Part shown: piece after piece, positions 45,425 through 55,234 of the stretch | How the letters are laid out: every line of letters begins with the position of its first letter | Position numbering within the stretch: the stretch's first letter is position 1 | NCBI GenBank assembly: GCA_022710975.1 | Contig: JAKLGA010000010.1 | Location: forward strand, 62,001 to 126,000 | Direction: 5' to 3' | DNA from: Myxococcota bacterium | Lineage (GTDB): Bacteria; Myxococcota; B64-G9 | Length of the DNA: 64,000 bases | Made by a program: the position numbers and the translations under genes | The notes under the pieces: generated by a model | What the model saw: only the letters and a program-made list of their open reading frames with translations | Database searches by the model: none | Told to the model about the DNA's origin: nothing

Positions 45425-47677
45425 TCAGGCGCCGGAGGCGGCCGAACGGAAGCGGCGCAGGCGCAGGCTGTTGGCCAGCACGAACAGGCTCGACAGGCTC
45501 ATGGCCGCCGCCGCGATCATCGGCGAGAGCAGCACCCCGGCGACCGGGTAGAGCGCGCCCGCCGCCACGGGGAGGAGCAGCACGTTGTAGCCGTAGGCCC
45601 ACACGAAGTTCAGCCGGATGGTGCGCAGGGTCCGCCGGGCCAGGCCGATGGCGTTCACCGCGCCGCGCAGGTCTCCGCTGGGCAGGACCACGTCGGCGGC
45701 CTCCACGGCGATGTCGGTGCCGGTGCCGAGGGCCACGCCCACCTCGGCCTGCGCCAGGGCAGGCGCGTCGTTGATCCCGTCGCCGACGAAGGCCACCCGG
45801 CGCCCCTGGGCCTGGAGCGCCCGGACCGCGCCGGCCTTGTCGGCGGGCAGCACCTCGGACAGCACCTCGTCGAGGCCGACCTGGCGCGCCACCGCGGCGG
45901 CCGTGCTGGGGTTGTCGCCGGTCACCATCAGCACGCGCAGACCCAGGCCGCGCAGGCGGCCGACCGCCTCGCGCGAGCTCGGCTTGGGCGGATCGGAAAC
46001 CGCCAGCACCGCGAAGACGGCGCCGTCGCGGGAGGCGTACAGGACGGTCTTGCCCGCGGCCGCCAGTGCCTGGCCCTCGTCCCCGGGGACCTCCACCCCG
46101 TGATGCGCGAGGAAACGCCCGGAGCCGACGAGCAGCGCCGCGCCGTCCACCTCGCCGCGCACCCCGTGGCCCGGCTCGGCCGCGAAGCCGCACACCTCGC
46201 CTGGCTCGACGCCGCGCGCCCTGGCCGCGGCGGTGATGGCCTCGGCCAGCGGGTGCTCGCTGCGCGCCTCCAGGGAGGCCACCAGCCGCAGCGCCTCGCG
46301 CTCCTCGAGGCCGAAGGCGCGCAGCTCGGTGAGCGTCGGCTTGCCCTGGGTGAGCGTGCCGGTCTTGTCCAGCATGACCGTGTCGACGTGGGCGAGCCGC
46401 TCCAGCGCCGCGCCGTGGCGAAAGAGCACGCCGAGCTCGGCGGCCCTGCCGCCACCGACCAGCAGGGCGGCCGGCGTGGCCAGGCCCATGGCGCAAGGGC
46501 AGGCGATGACCAGCACGGACACGCCCGCCACCAGGGCGTGGCCGAGGGCCGGCGCGGTGCCGAGCAGGAGCCAGGCGCCCACCGTGAGGGCGGCCAGCAG
46601 GATCACCACGGGCACGAACACGGCGGCGATGCGATCGGCCAGCGCCTGGATTGGCGGCTTGCCGCCCTGGGCCGCCTCGACCAGCGCGATGATCCGGCCC
46701 AGGACCGACGCCGCGCCGACGTGGGTCGCCCGGTAGGTGAAGGCGCCGGTGTGGTTGATGGTGCCGCCGACCAGCGGATCGCCGGCGCGCTTGAGCACGG
46801 GGGTCGCCTCGCCGGTGAGCATCGACTCGTCCACGTGGCTCTCGCCCTCGAGCAGCGTGCCGTCCACCACCAGGCGTTCACCCGGGCGCACCTGGATGAG
46901 ATCGCCCGGCACGATGTCCGCGGCCGGCAGCTCGCGCTCGACCCCGTCGCGCAACACGTGGGCGGACTTCGGGGCGAGCTCGAGCAGGCGACGGATGGCC
47001 TGGGACGCCCGCCCCCGGCCCCTGGCCTCGAGGTACTTTCCCAGCAGGATCAGGGTGATGATGGAGGCCGAGGCCTCGAAGTAGACGTGCGCCGTGCCCG
47101 GTGGGAAGAGCCCGGGCGCGACCAGCGCCAGCGAGGAGTAGAGGTAGGCGGCGGACGAGCCGAGCATGACCAGGGTGTTCATGTCCGGGCTGCCGTGGCC
47201 GAGCGCCGCCAGCCCGGCCCGGTAGAAACGCCTGCCCGAATAGAACTGCACGCTGGAGGCCAGGGCGAACGACACCCAGCTCCACGCGGGCGCCATGAGG
47301 AGCTCGTGGAGGCGCGCGGCCAGCATCGGCAGCATGGCGATCAGCACGACCGGCGCGGTCAGCACCGCGGCCAGCACGACCTCGAGGCCCTGACGACGGA
47401 GCTCGCGATCGGGCTCCCGCGGTCCGAGGGCGAGCTCGACGGGCTCGTAGCCGGCCTCGCGGATGGCGGCCTGGATGCGCGCCGCGCTGGCCAGGCCCGG
47501 CGAGAAGCGCACGCGGACCTGCTCGGTGGCCAGGTTGACGCTGGCGGCCTGCACCCCGGGCAGCCTGGACACGGCGCGCTCGACCCGCAGGACGCAAGAG
47601 GCGCAGGTCATGCCGCGCACACCGAGGCTGAGATCGGTCGGGGCCTGGTCGGCCTGCTCGCGTGGCTGTGCACCCAT
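45425..47677 (-). CDS. copA: Copper-translocating P-type ATPase
   Basis: The 750-residue product has one N-terminal heavy-metal domain with GMTCASC (C25 and C28). The transport core carries the actuator motif TGEA, the membrane metal motif CPC (393-395), the phosphorylated Asp in DKTGT (D437), SEHPLAEA and [11 protein letters not shown]. Eight membrane helices are present. The last helices carry YN...P and MSLSS, the signature of Cu(I) P1B-1 ATPases. It exports cytoplasmic copper across the inner membrane. GAGGAG stands upstream of the ATG. No copper regulator or chaperone gene is next to it, so it may be regulated from elsewhere. Confidence 0.96.
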   Translation of the reverse strand: MGAQPREQADQAPTDLSLGVRGMTCASCVLRVERAVSRLPGVQAASVNLATEQVRVRFSPGLASAARIQAAIREAGYEPVELALGPREPDRELRRQGLEVVLAAVLTAPVVLIAMLPMLAARLHELLMAPAWSWVSFALASSVQFYSGRRFYRAGLAALGHGSPDMNTLVMLGSSAAYLYSSLALVAPGLFPPGTAHVYFEASASIITLILLGKYLEARGRGRASQAIRRLLELAPKSAHVLRDGVERELPAADIVPGDLIQVRPGERLVVDGTLLEGESHVDESMLTGEATPVLKRAGDPLVGGTINHTGAFTYRATHVGAASVLGRIIALVEAAQGGKPPIQALADRIAAVFVPVVILLAALTVGAWLLLGTAPALGHALVAGVSVLVIACPCAMGLATPAALLVGGGRAAELGVLFRHGAALERLAHVDTVMLDKTGTLTQGKPTLTELRAFGLEEREALRLVASLEARSEHPLAEAITAAARARGVEPGEVCGFAAEPGHGVRGEVDGAALLVGSGRFLAHHGVEVPGDEGQALAAAGKTVLYASRDGAVFAVLAVSDPPKPSSREAVGRLRGLGLRVLMVTGDNPSTAAAVARQVGLDEVLSEVLPADKAGAVRALQAQGRRVAFVGDGINDAPALAQAEVGVALGTGTDIAVEAADVVLPSGDLRGAVNAIGLARRTLRTIRLNFVWAYGYNVLLLPVAAGALYPVAGVLLSPMIAAAAMSLSSLFVLANSLRLRRFRSAASGA

Positions 47678-47784
47678 CCAGCGGCTCCTCTGCCGGCCAG
47701 GACCGGCCGGCCCGGATCAACCTGGGTCCAGCCGGGCGGTTTGGCAAGGGCCGCGCGCGCCGAGGCTGCGTCCATACGATTGAA

Positions 47785-48819
47785 TCAAGGGTCCACGAGC
47801 CACTCGACCACGCCGAGGCGCTCGATCTCTGCGAGGGATGCGTCCAGGGTGGCCGCCCAGGCAGGCCGAGGATTGCCCTCGGGTCCCACGTGCAGGCCAT
47901 AGACCTCTCCCAGAGGGGCGTCGAGCACCAGCAGGTACTGCGGAAAGCTGTTGTGCTGCCAGTCCGCGAAGGCCAGGCGGAAGAAGTCGGTCACCTCGGC
48001 CCGCTCCCCGCCGTGCTCGATGGCCGCGCCCATGAGCTCCACCGGGCAGTGCTCCATGCACAGCACCGGATCGCCGTTGGAGCGGGTGTGGAGCTCGAAC
48101 CGATCGCCGTTGGAGAGCAGCACGCGGTGGTTGGCCGGTGTGTCCGACGCGTGCGTGCAGCTCCCCAGGCCGAGGGACCATGGCTGGAGCTCGAGGCGCT
48201 GCGGGTAGGGTGCAGCCAGCCAGGCCTCGTCCAGCACCAGGAGCGGCGCGACGGGCGCCCCGTCCTGCAAGGTGAACTCCAGGTGGGCGAGGAGCTCGAG
48301 GGGCTCGCCGCCCGTCTCCGCCTCCAGGGCCTGGTAGCAGGTGAAGCGGACGATCTCCTGGCCCGGCGCCGACCCCGTGGAGGACTCACGGAAGACCTCG
48401 GCGGGCCCGCGCGGGAGGTAGCGCGCGCGGCTGGGGCCGACCTCGATCACGGTGAGCAGCTCCAGGGCGCCGGTCTCTCCAGCGTCCGGCAGGCGGGTCG
48501 CTCCGCCGCGCAGGTCGACTCGGGTGCGGCGCTGGTAGACCGAGAACACGTCTGGGCTCATGGCCCCGCTCGAGCAGGCCTGCGCGCCGTCCGGCACCAG
48601 GACCCAGAGTCCCTGTCCGAGGCCGTCATCCACGTCGCCTGCATCGGTGGGACCGCTCTCGTCTCCGGCAGCCACCGCCGCGTCGTCTCCGGCGTCAGGG
48701 CCTGGATCGATCTCGCCGGCCGCATCAGGTGTGCCAGCGTCGTCGCCGCCTGCGCCGGAGCAGGCCCAGGGTCCGAGCAGGCCCAGGGCCAGGCCTATCC
48801 ATGGTGCCAGACCGCGCAT
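47785..48819 (-). CDS. Secreted lipoprotein, function unknown
   Basis: The start at 48819 (MRGLAPWIGLALGLLGPWACSG) gives 344 residues with a signal peptide ending in a lipobox-like PWAC. A short Asp/Gly/Ala linker (residues about 25-75) is followed by a beta-rich body, including VDDGLGQGLWVLVPDGAQAC, VIEVGPSRARYLPRG and LSNGDRFELHTRSNGDPVLC. Cys residues recur along the body. No family was recognised. The overall plan (lipobox, acidic linker, Cys-bearing beta domain) matches several other lipoproteins in this window. Confidence 0.8.
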   Translation of the reverse strand: MRGLAPWIGLALGLLGPWACSGAGGDDAGTPDAAGEIDPGPDAGDDAAVAAGDESGPTDAGDVDDGLGQGLWVLVPDGAQACSSGAMSPDVFSVYQRRTRVDLRGGATRLPDAGETGALELLTVIEVGPSRARYLPRGPAEVFRESSTGSAPGQEIVRFTCYQALEAETGGEPLELLAHLEFTLQDGAPVAPLLVLDEAWLAAPYPQRLELQPWSLGLGSCTHASDTPANHRVLLSNGDRFELHTRSNGDPVLCMEHCPVELMGAAIEHGGERAEVTDFFRLAFADWQHNSFPQYLLVLDAPLGEVYGLHVGPEGNPRPAWAATLDASLAEIERLGVVEWLVDP

Positions 48820-48861
48820 GATTCCGATGCTGGTCCCCCCGGCCAGGGCTGTCAACCTGCC

Positions 48862-48969
48862 TCAGCGCGGCTCCTCGGCGACCAGCTCCTGCAGCTCGAC
48901 CATGCGGGGCGCGGCCGCGACCGCGGCAGGGACCGCGGCGGCGGCAAGCACGAGGAACGTGAGACGCAT
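48862..48969 (-). CDS. Small secreted peptide candidate (35 residues)
   Basis: From an ATG at 48969 with GGGAGGGAAGC upstream, the frame reads MRLTFLVLAAAAVPAAVAAA, then PRMVELQELVAEEPR and stops. The first part is a typical signal peptide; the short mature part is acidic and helical. It is 43 bp upstream of the lipoprotein start and could be translated from the same transcript. It may be a true micro-protein or the remnant of a longer gene; no family can be named. Confidence 0.45.
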   Translation of the reverse strand: MRLTFLVLAAAAVPAAVAAAPRMVELQELVAEEPR

Positions 48970-49100
48970 GCTTCCCTCCCATGACGCGAGAGGTTCGCGT
49001 GGGCTTCAGCTAGCAGACGGTCCGCGAAGATTCAAGCTGGCGTCACGCGGCCCGGGATGGGCTACAATCCCGCGCAGCGAGCGGGCGCAGGAGGGAGAGC

Positions 49101-50237
49101 ATGCGTGCGTCGATGGGGATCTCCATGGCGGTCGTGCTGGGGGTCGTGCTGGTCGGGCCCGCGGCCCGGGCCGAGGAGCGCTGCAGCGCGCTCGACGCCA
49201 AGGGGGTGGGCGGACAGGTGTGCCTGGTCTGGTCGGCCGGGGACGGCGGCCTGGCGCTCCGCCTCGAGCACCGCCCGGACGAGCGCGCGGGCCAGCGCGT
49301 CCCTCCCGTCGTCCTGGACCTCGGGCGCGAGCCGGCCCTGCGCCCGGACGAGCGCGTCCTGCTGGCCTTCGACCTCGTGCGCGAGGCCCTGGTGTGGCTG
49401 CCGTTCAAGGCGACCCGGGCCGCGGACGGACCCGGGGCCGCCTCGCCCGAGGACGAGTGCGTCTCGAGGCTCTACCGGTTCGAGGCCGGGGACCGGCGCT
49501 GGGAGAGCCTGCCGGTGCGCCTCGTCTGCCGGCGGCCCTGCAGCATGCAGTTCCTGTCCTACCAGACCCGGCTCGGGCCGCGCGGGCCGCAGGGCACCCG
49601 GCTGTTCCACGAGTGCACGGTGGACGGCCAGTACCTCAGGTCCACCTACGCCTGGGAGGACGGCAGGCTCACGCCGCTCGAGATCGCCGAGCCCAAGGCC
49701 CGCGACGCGCTGGCCCGCGGGTTCGCGCCGCCGCCGCTCAAGCCGGTGTGCCAGCGCTCCGCGGCGGTGCGCCAGGCGCTGGAGCGCGCGCTCGGGCAGC
49801 CCTGTGAGGCGCTCGGACCCGACCAGCTCGCCCGGGTCACGCGGCTGGACCTGTCCGGCCAGCAGGTCGCCCGCCTCGCGCCGGGCGACTTCTCCGGCCT
49901 CCCGGAGCTGACCAGCCTCGAGCTGATCGACAACCCGCTCGTCGAGCTCAGCCCGGGCACCTTCGACGGGCTGTGGAAGCTCCACTCGCTCAGCTTCCAG
50001 GGCTGCCGGTTGCGGACGCTGCCCGGCGGGCTGTTCTCCCAGCTCGGGTCCCTCAGGGATCTGTACCTCAACCACAACGCGCTGGAGTCCCTGCCCGCGG
50101 ACGCCTTCGCCGGCCTCACGTCGTTGGACTTCCTGTCGCTCGACCACAACAAGTTGACCGCCCGGCCCGAGGCCGCGCTCGCGCCCTTGCCCAGGGGCTG
50201 CAAGGTGTACGCGAACGGCAATCCCTTCGCGCAGTAG
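49101..50237 (+). CDS. Secreted leucine-rich-repeat protein
   Basis: The 378-residue product has a signal peptide (MRASMGISMAVVLGVVLVGPAARA) and an N-terminal domain (about 25-235) with several Cys and no named family. Five to six leucine-rich repeats follow (about 245-370), such as LDLSGQQVARLAPGDFSGLP, LTSLELIDNPLVELSPGTF and LRDLYLNHNALESLPADAF. The repeats are of the short extracellular type used for protein binding. RBS GGAGGGAGAGC precedes the ATG. A -10-like TACAAT stands at 49063-49068, but no good -35 was found at the usual distance. It is probably periplasmic or exported. Confidence 0.9.
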   Translation: MRASMGISMAVVLGVVLVGPAARAEERCSALDAKGVGGQVCLVWSAGDGGLALRLEHRPDERAGQRVPPVVLDLGREPALRPDERVLLAFDLVREALVWLPFKATRAADGPGAASPEDECVSRLYRFEAGDRRWESLPVRLVCRRPCSMQFLSYQTRLGPRGPQGTRLFHECTVDGQYLRSTYAWEDGRLTPLEIAEPKARDALARGFAPPPLKPVCQRSAAVRQALERALGQPCEALGPDQLARVTRLDLSGQQVARLAPGDFSGLPELTSLELIDNPLVELSPGTFDGLWKLHSLSFQGCRLRTLPGGLFSQLGSLRDLYLNHNALESLPADAFAGLTSLDFLSLDHNKLTARPEAALAPLPRGCKVYANGNPFAQ

Positions 50238-50272
50238 CGAAACTCTCCGTCTCCTCACCAGTTCGGAGTAGG

Positions 50273-50302
50273 TTGACAACCCCTCACGAGCCAGGCTACC
50301 GT
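50273..50302 (+). promoter_or_regulatory. Sigma70-type promoter for the lipoprotein-DUF1302-RND operon
   Basis: TTGACA (50273-50278) and TACCGT (50297-50302) are separated by 18 bp, 55 bp upstream of the first gene. The -10 box is identical to that of fibre module 2. Confidence 0.5.
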
Positions 50303-50357
50303 CTCTTCATTGTCCGATTTCAATCCTGGCCGATTTTTGCTCGTACCAAGGGGAGGC

Positions 50358-51137
50358 ATGATGACGGCAATGTACAGAGTGTTCGCGGTGGTAGGCGCCC
50401 TGGCGATGACCGTCCTGGCCGCGGGCTGCGGGGAAGACGGTGGCAAGGTCACCTTCAAGGCGTACCTGCAGCACTTCGGGGGCGACGACAAGGTGGCCGG
50501 CATCGAGATCCGCGCCCTGGACAACGAGACCGGCACTGACTTGGGCATCAGCGCCACCACGGATGCCACGGGCTGGGTTACGTTTTCCGAGGACCTGCCG
50601 GGCGACGCGGCCGGCCTGGTCGGCTTCCGCTCGGTAGGCGCCGTGATCTCGGGCTCGACCTACGTCGACACCTACCAGTTCAACATCCTGGGCACGGCCC
50701 TGGAGGAGAAGCTGTGGGTGGTCGACGAGACCACCTACCTGGGCGCGCCGATGATGGCGGGCATCACCAAGCAGGACGGCACCTTCGGCCTGGATCCCGA
50801 CACCGCGGTGCTGGCCGGCGGGATCTACTTCGTCGAGGCCAACGGCACGGAGAACCACATCGGCTGCGCCACGGCCCGGACCGATCCCGAGAGCGGCCAG
50901 GTCCGCTACTTCGGCGACAACGGCATGCCGACCACGCTGGACTCGCGCGACACCACCAACCCCATCATCGCCTACTACCTGGTGGCGAACATCACCCCGG
51001 GCCGGGTGACCGCGCGGGCCTACGTGGACGGCACCGAGATCGGCTCCACCGGGCTGCACGTGTACGCGAACGCGGTCTCCATCAGCAACATCTACGCCGA
51101 GACCGCCACGGACCCCGAGCCGGCCGCCTGCGAGTGA
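50358..51137 (+). CDS. Lipoprotein at the head of the DUF1302-RND operon
   Basis: The 259-residue product has a signal peptide with lipobox VLAAGC. The body is beta-rich with an Ig-like N-terminal part (KVTFKAYLQHFGGDDKVAGI, then DATGWVTFSEDL, similar to a carboxypeptidase-regulatory-like fold). A second part contains GTENHIGCATARTDP and ANITPGRVTARAYVDGTE. RBS GGGGAGGC precedes the ATG. It sits 31 bp upstream of the DUF1302 gene, behind the likely operon promoter, so it may be an accessory subunit of the envelope machine encoded downstream. No named family is seen. Confidence 0.8.
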   Translation: MMTAMYRVFAVVGALAMTVLAAGCGEDGGKVTFKAYLQHFGGDDKVAGIEIRALDNETGTDLGISATTDATGWVTFSEDLPGDAAGLVGFRSVGAVISGSTYVDTYQFNILGTALEEKLWVVDETTYLGAPMMAGITKQDGTFGLDPDTAVLAGGIYFVEANGTENHIGCATARTDPESGQVRYFGDNGMPTTLDSRDTTNPIIAYYLVANITPGRVTARAYVDGTEIGSTGLHVYANAVSISNIYAETATDPEPAACE

Positions 51138-51168
51138 GCCGGGCCGGCCACCCCCTCAGGAGACGGAC

Positions 51169-52884
51169 GTGAGATCTACACGTTTCGTTGTTTGCGCACT
51201 GCTGTCCGCGGCGCTGGCCCTGCCCGCCCGGGCCCAGGACGAGGGCGGGGGAGAGGACCTGAGCGAGGACCCCGTGTTCTCCGTCAACGGCCTGGTGCAG
51301 CTGCAGAGCGGCATGTTCGTGCCGCTCCTGTCCGATCTCTTCCAGGCGCACGAGAACACCGGGGAGATCCGCAACATCGACGGCCAGCCGACCGGCGAGC
51401 CGTGCGATCCGGTGATGACGCCGCAGAAACCGTGCTACCCGACCGATCACGGTCAGGAGGCTGGTAGCCTGTCCATGTTCCGGCTGAGCGCCCAGCTCGA
51501 GGCCGACTGGCGGCCGCTGGCCGACTACCAGCTGCACGCCATCGTCCGGGCGGCCAAGTCGCTCGAGACCGACGCGGACGGCATGGCCCAGATGCCGCGG
51601 CCCTCGATCTCGCTCGACCCGGGCAAGCGCCGGGCCGAGGCCCGCGCCTTCGTCAACCGCAACTACTACACCGAGTTCGACCTGCGCGAGTTCTACCTGG
51701 ACGCCTTCGTCAGCGAGGACCTCAGCTTCCGCATCGGGCGCCAGCAGGTGACCTGGGGCGAGACCGGCCAGTTCCGGCTGCTGGACGTCATCAACCCCAT
51801 CGACAGCACCTGGCACTTCGGCTCGATCGAGTCCTTCGAGGACCAGCGCATCCCGCTGTGGATCGTCAAGGGTCTGTGGGAGTTTCCGGACATCGACCAC
51901 GCCCTCGAGGTGGTCTGGGTGCCGGGCATCGACCGGCCCGAGGACTCGGTGACCGTGCCGCTGACCCTGGTGGGCGCCTGGGGCCTGCCCTACACCAACA
52001 CGCCCTCGCCTTACGTGGTCGACGAGAAGGTGTTCCTCTACCCCAAGAACAGCATCGAGGACACCATGCGGATCGGCTTCCGCTGGAAGGGCAACCTCAC
52101 TCCCGCTCTCGGCTACAGCGTGATCTACTACTACACGCACCAGCAGTCTCCGCCCATCCCGTTCTACTACGACCGGGTGCGCAACGAGGACGGCTCCTAC
52201 AGCTCGACGCACCTGGAGAAGCTCTACCTGGGCTTCCCCCGGCAGCACATCGCCGGGCTGTCGCTCGACTTCACCCTGGAGAACCCGGTCGGCATGGTGG
52301 TCCGCTTCGAGGCCGCCATCGAACCCGACCGCATGTACCCGCGCACCTCGACCACCGGCAACACCCTCCAGGATCCCGACGTCCCCCGGCGGGTGCACTT
52401 CCTGCAACCGCGCTACCCGGCGCTGACCACGGCGCTGGTGTTCATGCGGCCGACCATGATCCGCTTCCTGAACCCGGAGCAGAACATCACCCTGATGCTC
52501 CAGCTCATGTACTCGGGCGTGTTCATCCCGGACGAGAACGAGACCGACCGCTACGACCTGGTGGAGATCCCGGGCTTCAACGACTACCTGGTCACCCAGC
52601 ACCAGCTCCGCGTCATCTTCGCCGCCTTCACCACCTACCTGCACGGGATGCTGATGCCCAAGGTGGTCGTGGCCTGGATCATGCCGGACCTCGCCCGGGT
52701 GAGCGGCGCGGACGTGTTCAACGACTCGTCCGGCTTCGTCAGCGCCTCCCTGGCGGTGCGCCTGGGCAGCTACTGGCGCCTCAACCTGGCCCTGACCGAC
52801 TTCTTCGGCAACGACGCCTACTCGGGCGTCGGGCTGTTCCGGGATCGTGACGAGATCAACCTGAGCATCCTGTGCCAGTTCTAG
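51169..52884 (+). CDS. DUF1302-family outer-membrane beta-barrel protein
   Basis: The 571-residue product starts at a GTG at 51169 (RBS CAGGAGACGGAC) with a signal peptide ending PARAQ. The body has regular amphipathic beta strands and family wording: SVNGLVQLQSGMFVP, FDLREFYLDAFVSEDLSFRIG, RQQVTWGETGQFRLLDVINP and the ending LSILCQF, an aromatic C-terminus as expected for outer-membrane barrels. DUF1302 proteins are encoded next to DUF1329 proteins in many Proteobacteria, often with YCF48-like proteins and RND transporters, and are thought to form a cross-envelope route for hydrophobic compounds. The exact cargo is unknown. Confidence 0.9.
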   Translation: MRSTRFVVCALLSAALALPARAQDEGGGEDLSEDPVFSVNGLVQLQSGMFVPLLSDLFQAHENTGEIRNIDGQPTGEPCDPVMTPQKPCYPTDHGQEAGSLSMFRLSAQLEADWRPLADYQLHAIVRAAKSLETDADGMAQMPRPSISLDPGKRRAEARAFVNRNYYTEFDLREFYLDAFVSEDLSFRIGRQQVTWGETGQFRLLDVINPIDSTWHFGSIESFEDQRIPLWIVKGLWEFPDIDHALEVVWVPGIDRPEDSVTVPLTLVGAWGLPYTNTPSPYVVDEKVFLYPKNSIEDTMRIGFRWKGNLTPALGYSVIYYYTHQQSPPIPFYYDRVRNEDGSYSSTHLEKLYLGFPRQHIAGLSLDFTLENPVGMVVRFEAAIEPDRMYPRTSTTGNTLQDPDVPRRVHFLQPRYPALTTALVFMRPTMIRFLNPEQNITLMLQLMYSGVFIPDENETDRYDLVEIPGFNDYLVTQHQLRVIFAAFTTYLHGMLMPKVVVAWIMPDLARVSGADVFNDSSGFVSASLAVRLGSYWRLNLALTDFFGNDAYSGVGLFRDRDEINLSILCQF

Positions 52885-52927
52885 TCCTGAACCGCGCAGG
52901 ATGATCTCCTCTGAGAGGTGTGACCCC

Positions 52928-54196
52928 ATGAGAACCAAGTCGATCGCGCTCGTCGGCGTGCTCCTGCTGTCCTTCGGCACCGCCCTGGCCGGTGACATCA
53001 CCGCCGAGAACTGGGGCGAGAAGGTCGGTTTCGCGCCCGATCCGGCCCTGACGGCCCTGGCCAAGAAGGGCGTGACCGTCAGCGCCCAGAACCTGGCCGA
53101 GTTCAAGGCGCTCGTCCCGCCCGGGATGAAGCTGCTCATCGAGAAGTACAACCTGAGCATGCCGCTCAAGCCCTACGAGCCCATGCACCCCTCGACGGGC
53201 TACGTCGAGGCGACCAACAAGTACCTGGGCCAGGCCAAGATCAAGGACGTGGGCGGAGACTACCGCGCCCGGGGCATCGATGGTTACGTGGCCGGCCTGC
53301 CGTTCCCCCAGCCCAAGACGGGCCTGGAGGTGGCCTGGGATTACCAGTACGCCTACATGGGCGACGACGGAGACTCGGTCTTCTCGGTCTACTGGATCTC
53401 GGCCAAGAGCGGCGTGGAGCACAAGGAGCTGTGGCGCTGGGCGTTCATCATCCGCACCGTGAACCGCACCGACATCGCGCCCATCCCGGCCATCAAGTCG
53501 TTCCTGGACAAGGGCCTGCAGTACACCTCGATCACCTACGCCCTCGAGCCTTACGACAAGAAGGGCTTCGGCGCCCTGTACTCGCGTTCGGTCGACCCGC
53601 TCGACCAGCAGGGCCACATCTACGTCCCGGCCATGCGGCGCGTGCTGCGCAACACCTTCGGCACGCGCGGCGACACCTGGAACTCGACCGACCTGCTGTA
53701 CGAGGACGTGCGCGGATACATGGGCTACCCGGAGTGGATGAACTGGGAGATCAAGGAGAAGGCCACCCTGCTGATGCCCGTGGCCGCCGAGGTGCCGGTG
53801 GTCAAGGACAACGCGGAGCGGGTGTTCGATCTGAAGTCGCCGCCCTACTGGAACCCGAAGCTCGTCTACCAGCCCCGGCCGACCTACGTGCTCGAGGTCA
53901 AGCCCAAGTTCCCCGACTACCCCTACCAGCGCATGGTGTTCTACATCGACGCCGAGACCTACGTGATCGTGTACAAGGAGGCCTACGACAAGAAGGGCGA
54001 TCTGTGGAAGATGATGCTGATGGGCTGGAACGCGCCGACGAACATGAACACGCACCCACCCGTGCTGAGCGTGGGGCTGGTCGTGGATCTGCAAGCCGAG
54101 CACGCCACGCTGATCGACATGCACAAGTCCGAGGCCAACCTGAACCTCGACCAGAAGATGTTCACCCTGTCGAACCTCCAGAAGCGAGGCAAGTGA
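52928..54196 (+). CDS. DUF1329-family periplasmic protein
   Basis: The 422-residue product starts at the ATG at 52928 after GAGAGGTG; an ATG at 52901 would spoil the signal peptide. It has a signal peptide (MRTKSIALVGVLLLSFGTALAG) and the DUF1329 body: EYNLSMPLKPYEP-like N-terminal region, GLPFPQPKTGLEVAWDYQYA, IRTVNRTDIAP, QRMVFYIDAETYVIVYKEAYD. DUF1329 has a LolB/LppX-like lipid-binding fold in family models, fitting a shuttle between the RND pump and the DUF1302 barrel. It lies 43 bp after the DUF1302 gene and 1 bp before the YCF48-like gene, so all are cotranscribed. Confidence 0.92.
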   Translation: MRTKSIALVGVLLLSFGTALAGDITAENWGEKVGFAPDPALTALAKKGVTVSAQNLAEFKALVPPGMKLLIEKYNLSMPLKPYEPMHPSTGYVEATNKYLGQAKIKDVGGDYRARGIDGYVAGLPFPQPKTGLEVAWDYQYAYMGDDGDSVFSVYWISAKSGVEHKELWRWAFIIRTVNRTDIAPIPAIKSFLDKGLQYTSITYALEPYDKKGFGALYSRSVDPLDQQGHIYVPAMRRVLRNTFGTRGDTWNSTDLLYEDVRGYMGYPEWMNWEIKEKATLLMPVAAEVPVVKDNAERVFDLKSPPYWNPKLVYQPRPTYVLEVKPKFPDYPYQRMVFYIDAETYVIVYKEAYDKKGDLWKMMLMGWNAPTNMNTHPPVLSVGLVVDLQAEHATLIDMHKSEANLNLDQKMFTLSNLQKRGK

Positions 54197-54197
54197 C

Positions 54198-55229
54198 ATG
54201 CGCCGGTCCCCCTGGGGCCTGGCCCTCGCCCTGCTGCTGAGCGCGTCGGCACTGAGGGCGGGCCCGCTGGAGGAGATCTCCCACCGGGACAAGCTCTACG
54301 ACCTCGCGCTGCGCGGCGACGAGGCGTTCGCCGTGGGCTACCCCGGCCTGCTGCTCGCCTCGGCCGATCGCGGCCGCACCTGGCGCGCGTTGGACGCCGG
54401 CACCCGGGACGTGCTGTACGCCATCGCGCTCAACGGCGCCGGGCAGGGGATCATCGTCGGCCGCGCCGGGCTGGTGCTCACCAGCGCCGATGCCGGCCGG
54501 AGCTGGCAGCGGCGCGAGAGCGGCGTGACCTCCAGCCTGTTCGACGTGGCCCTGACGGACGACGGCCAGGCCTGGGCCGTGGGCCACCTGGGGGTCATCC
54601 TGCACAGCGCCGACGCGGGCGCGAGCTGGCAGGCCCAGGCCTACGACGCCACCCTGCCGCCGCTGGCCGGAGCGCAGGCCGAGCCGGGCGCAGTGGAGGC
54701 CCTCAGCTCCGCCGAGGAGGACAACGAGGGCGCCGTGGAGGAGGCCCGGCTGCTGGCGGTGGCCTTCGCCGATGGCCTGCGGGGCTGGATCGTGGGCGAG
54801 TTCGGGCTCATCCTGCGCACCGAGGACGGCGGCAAGCGCTGGGTTCGCCAGCGGGCCGCGTCGGGCAACCTCCTGTTCGGCCTGCACGTGGTGGACGCAC
54901 TGCGGGCCCTGGCCTTCGGCGCTGAGGGCGTGGCCATGCGCACCGCCGACGGCGGCCTGACCTGGACGCTTGTCCCGGTGGGCACCCAGGACCACCTCCT
55001 GGCCGCGGGCCCCGCCGGCGCGCGGGTGTTCCTGGCGGGCCGCGATGGATTGCTCCTGTCCATCGATGAGGACGGCGCCCAGCCTGCGCTGCACCCGACC
55101 GGGACGTACGTGTGGCTGAACGCGATCCGTTTCTTCGACGCCAGCGTCGGCCTGGCGGCCGGTGGGCGCGGGCACCTGCTGCGGACCGTGGATGGCGGCG
55201 AGACCTGGCAGCGCCTGGCGGGGAGGTGA
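54198..55229 (+). CDS. YCF48-like beta-propeller protein
   Basis: The 343-residue product has a signal peptide (MRRSPWGLALALLLSASALRAG) and about six to seven propeller blades with BNR/YCF48 wording: GYPGLLLASADRGRTWRALD, GRAGLVLTSADAGRSWQRRE, GHLGVILHSADAGASW, GEFGLILRTEDGGKRWVRQ and GGRGHLLRTVDGGETWQRL. YCF48 proteins assist assembly of membrane complexes in plants and cyanobacteria; bacterial relatives occur next to DUF1329/RND genes with unproven roles. The start overlaps almost directly with the stop of the DUF1329 gene (1-bp gap). An Asp/Glu-rich insert lies near residues 165-185. Confidence 0.92.
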   Translation: MRRSPWGLALALLLSASALRAGPLEEISHRDKLYDLALRGDEAFAVGYPGLLLASADRGRTWRALDAGTRDVLYAIALNGAGQGIIVGRAGLVLTSADAGRSWQRRESGVTSSLFDVALTDDGQAWAVGHLGVILHSADAGASWQAQAYDATLPPLAGAQAEPGAVEALSSAEEDNEGAVEEARLLAVAFADGLRGWIVGEFGLILRTEDGGKRWVRQRAASGNLLFGLHVVDALRALAFGAEGVAMRTADGGLTWTLVPVGTQDHLLAAGPAGARVFLAGRDGLLLSIDEDGAQPALHPTGTYVWLNAIRFFDASVGLAAGGRGHLLRTVDGGETWQRLAGR

Positions 55230-55234
55230 GCGCC

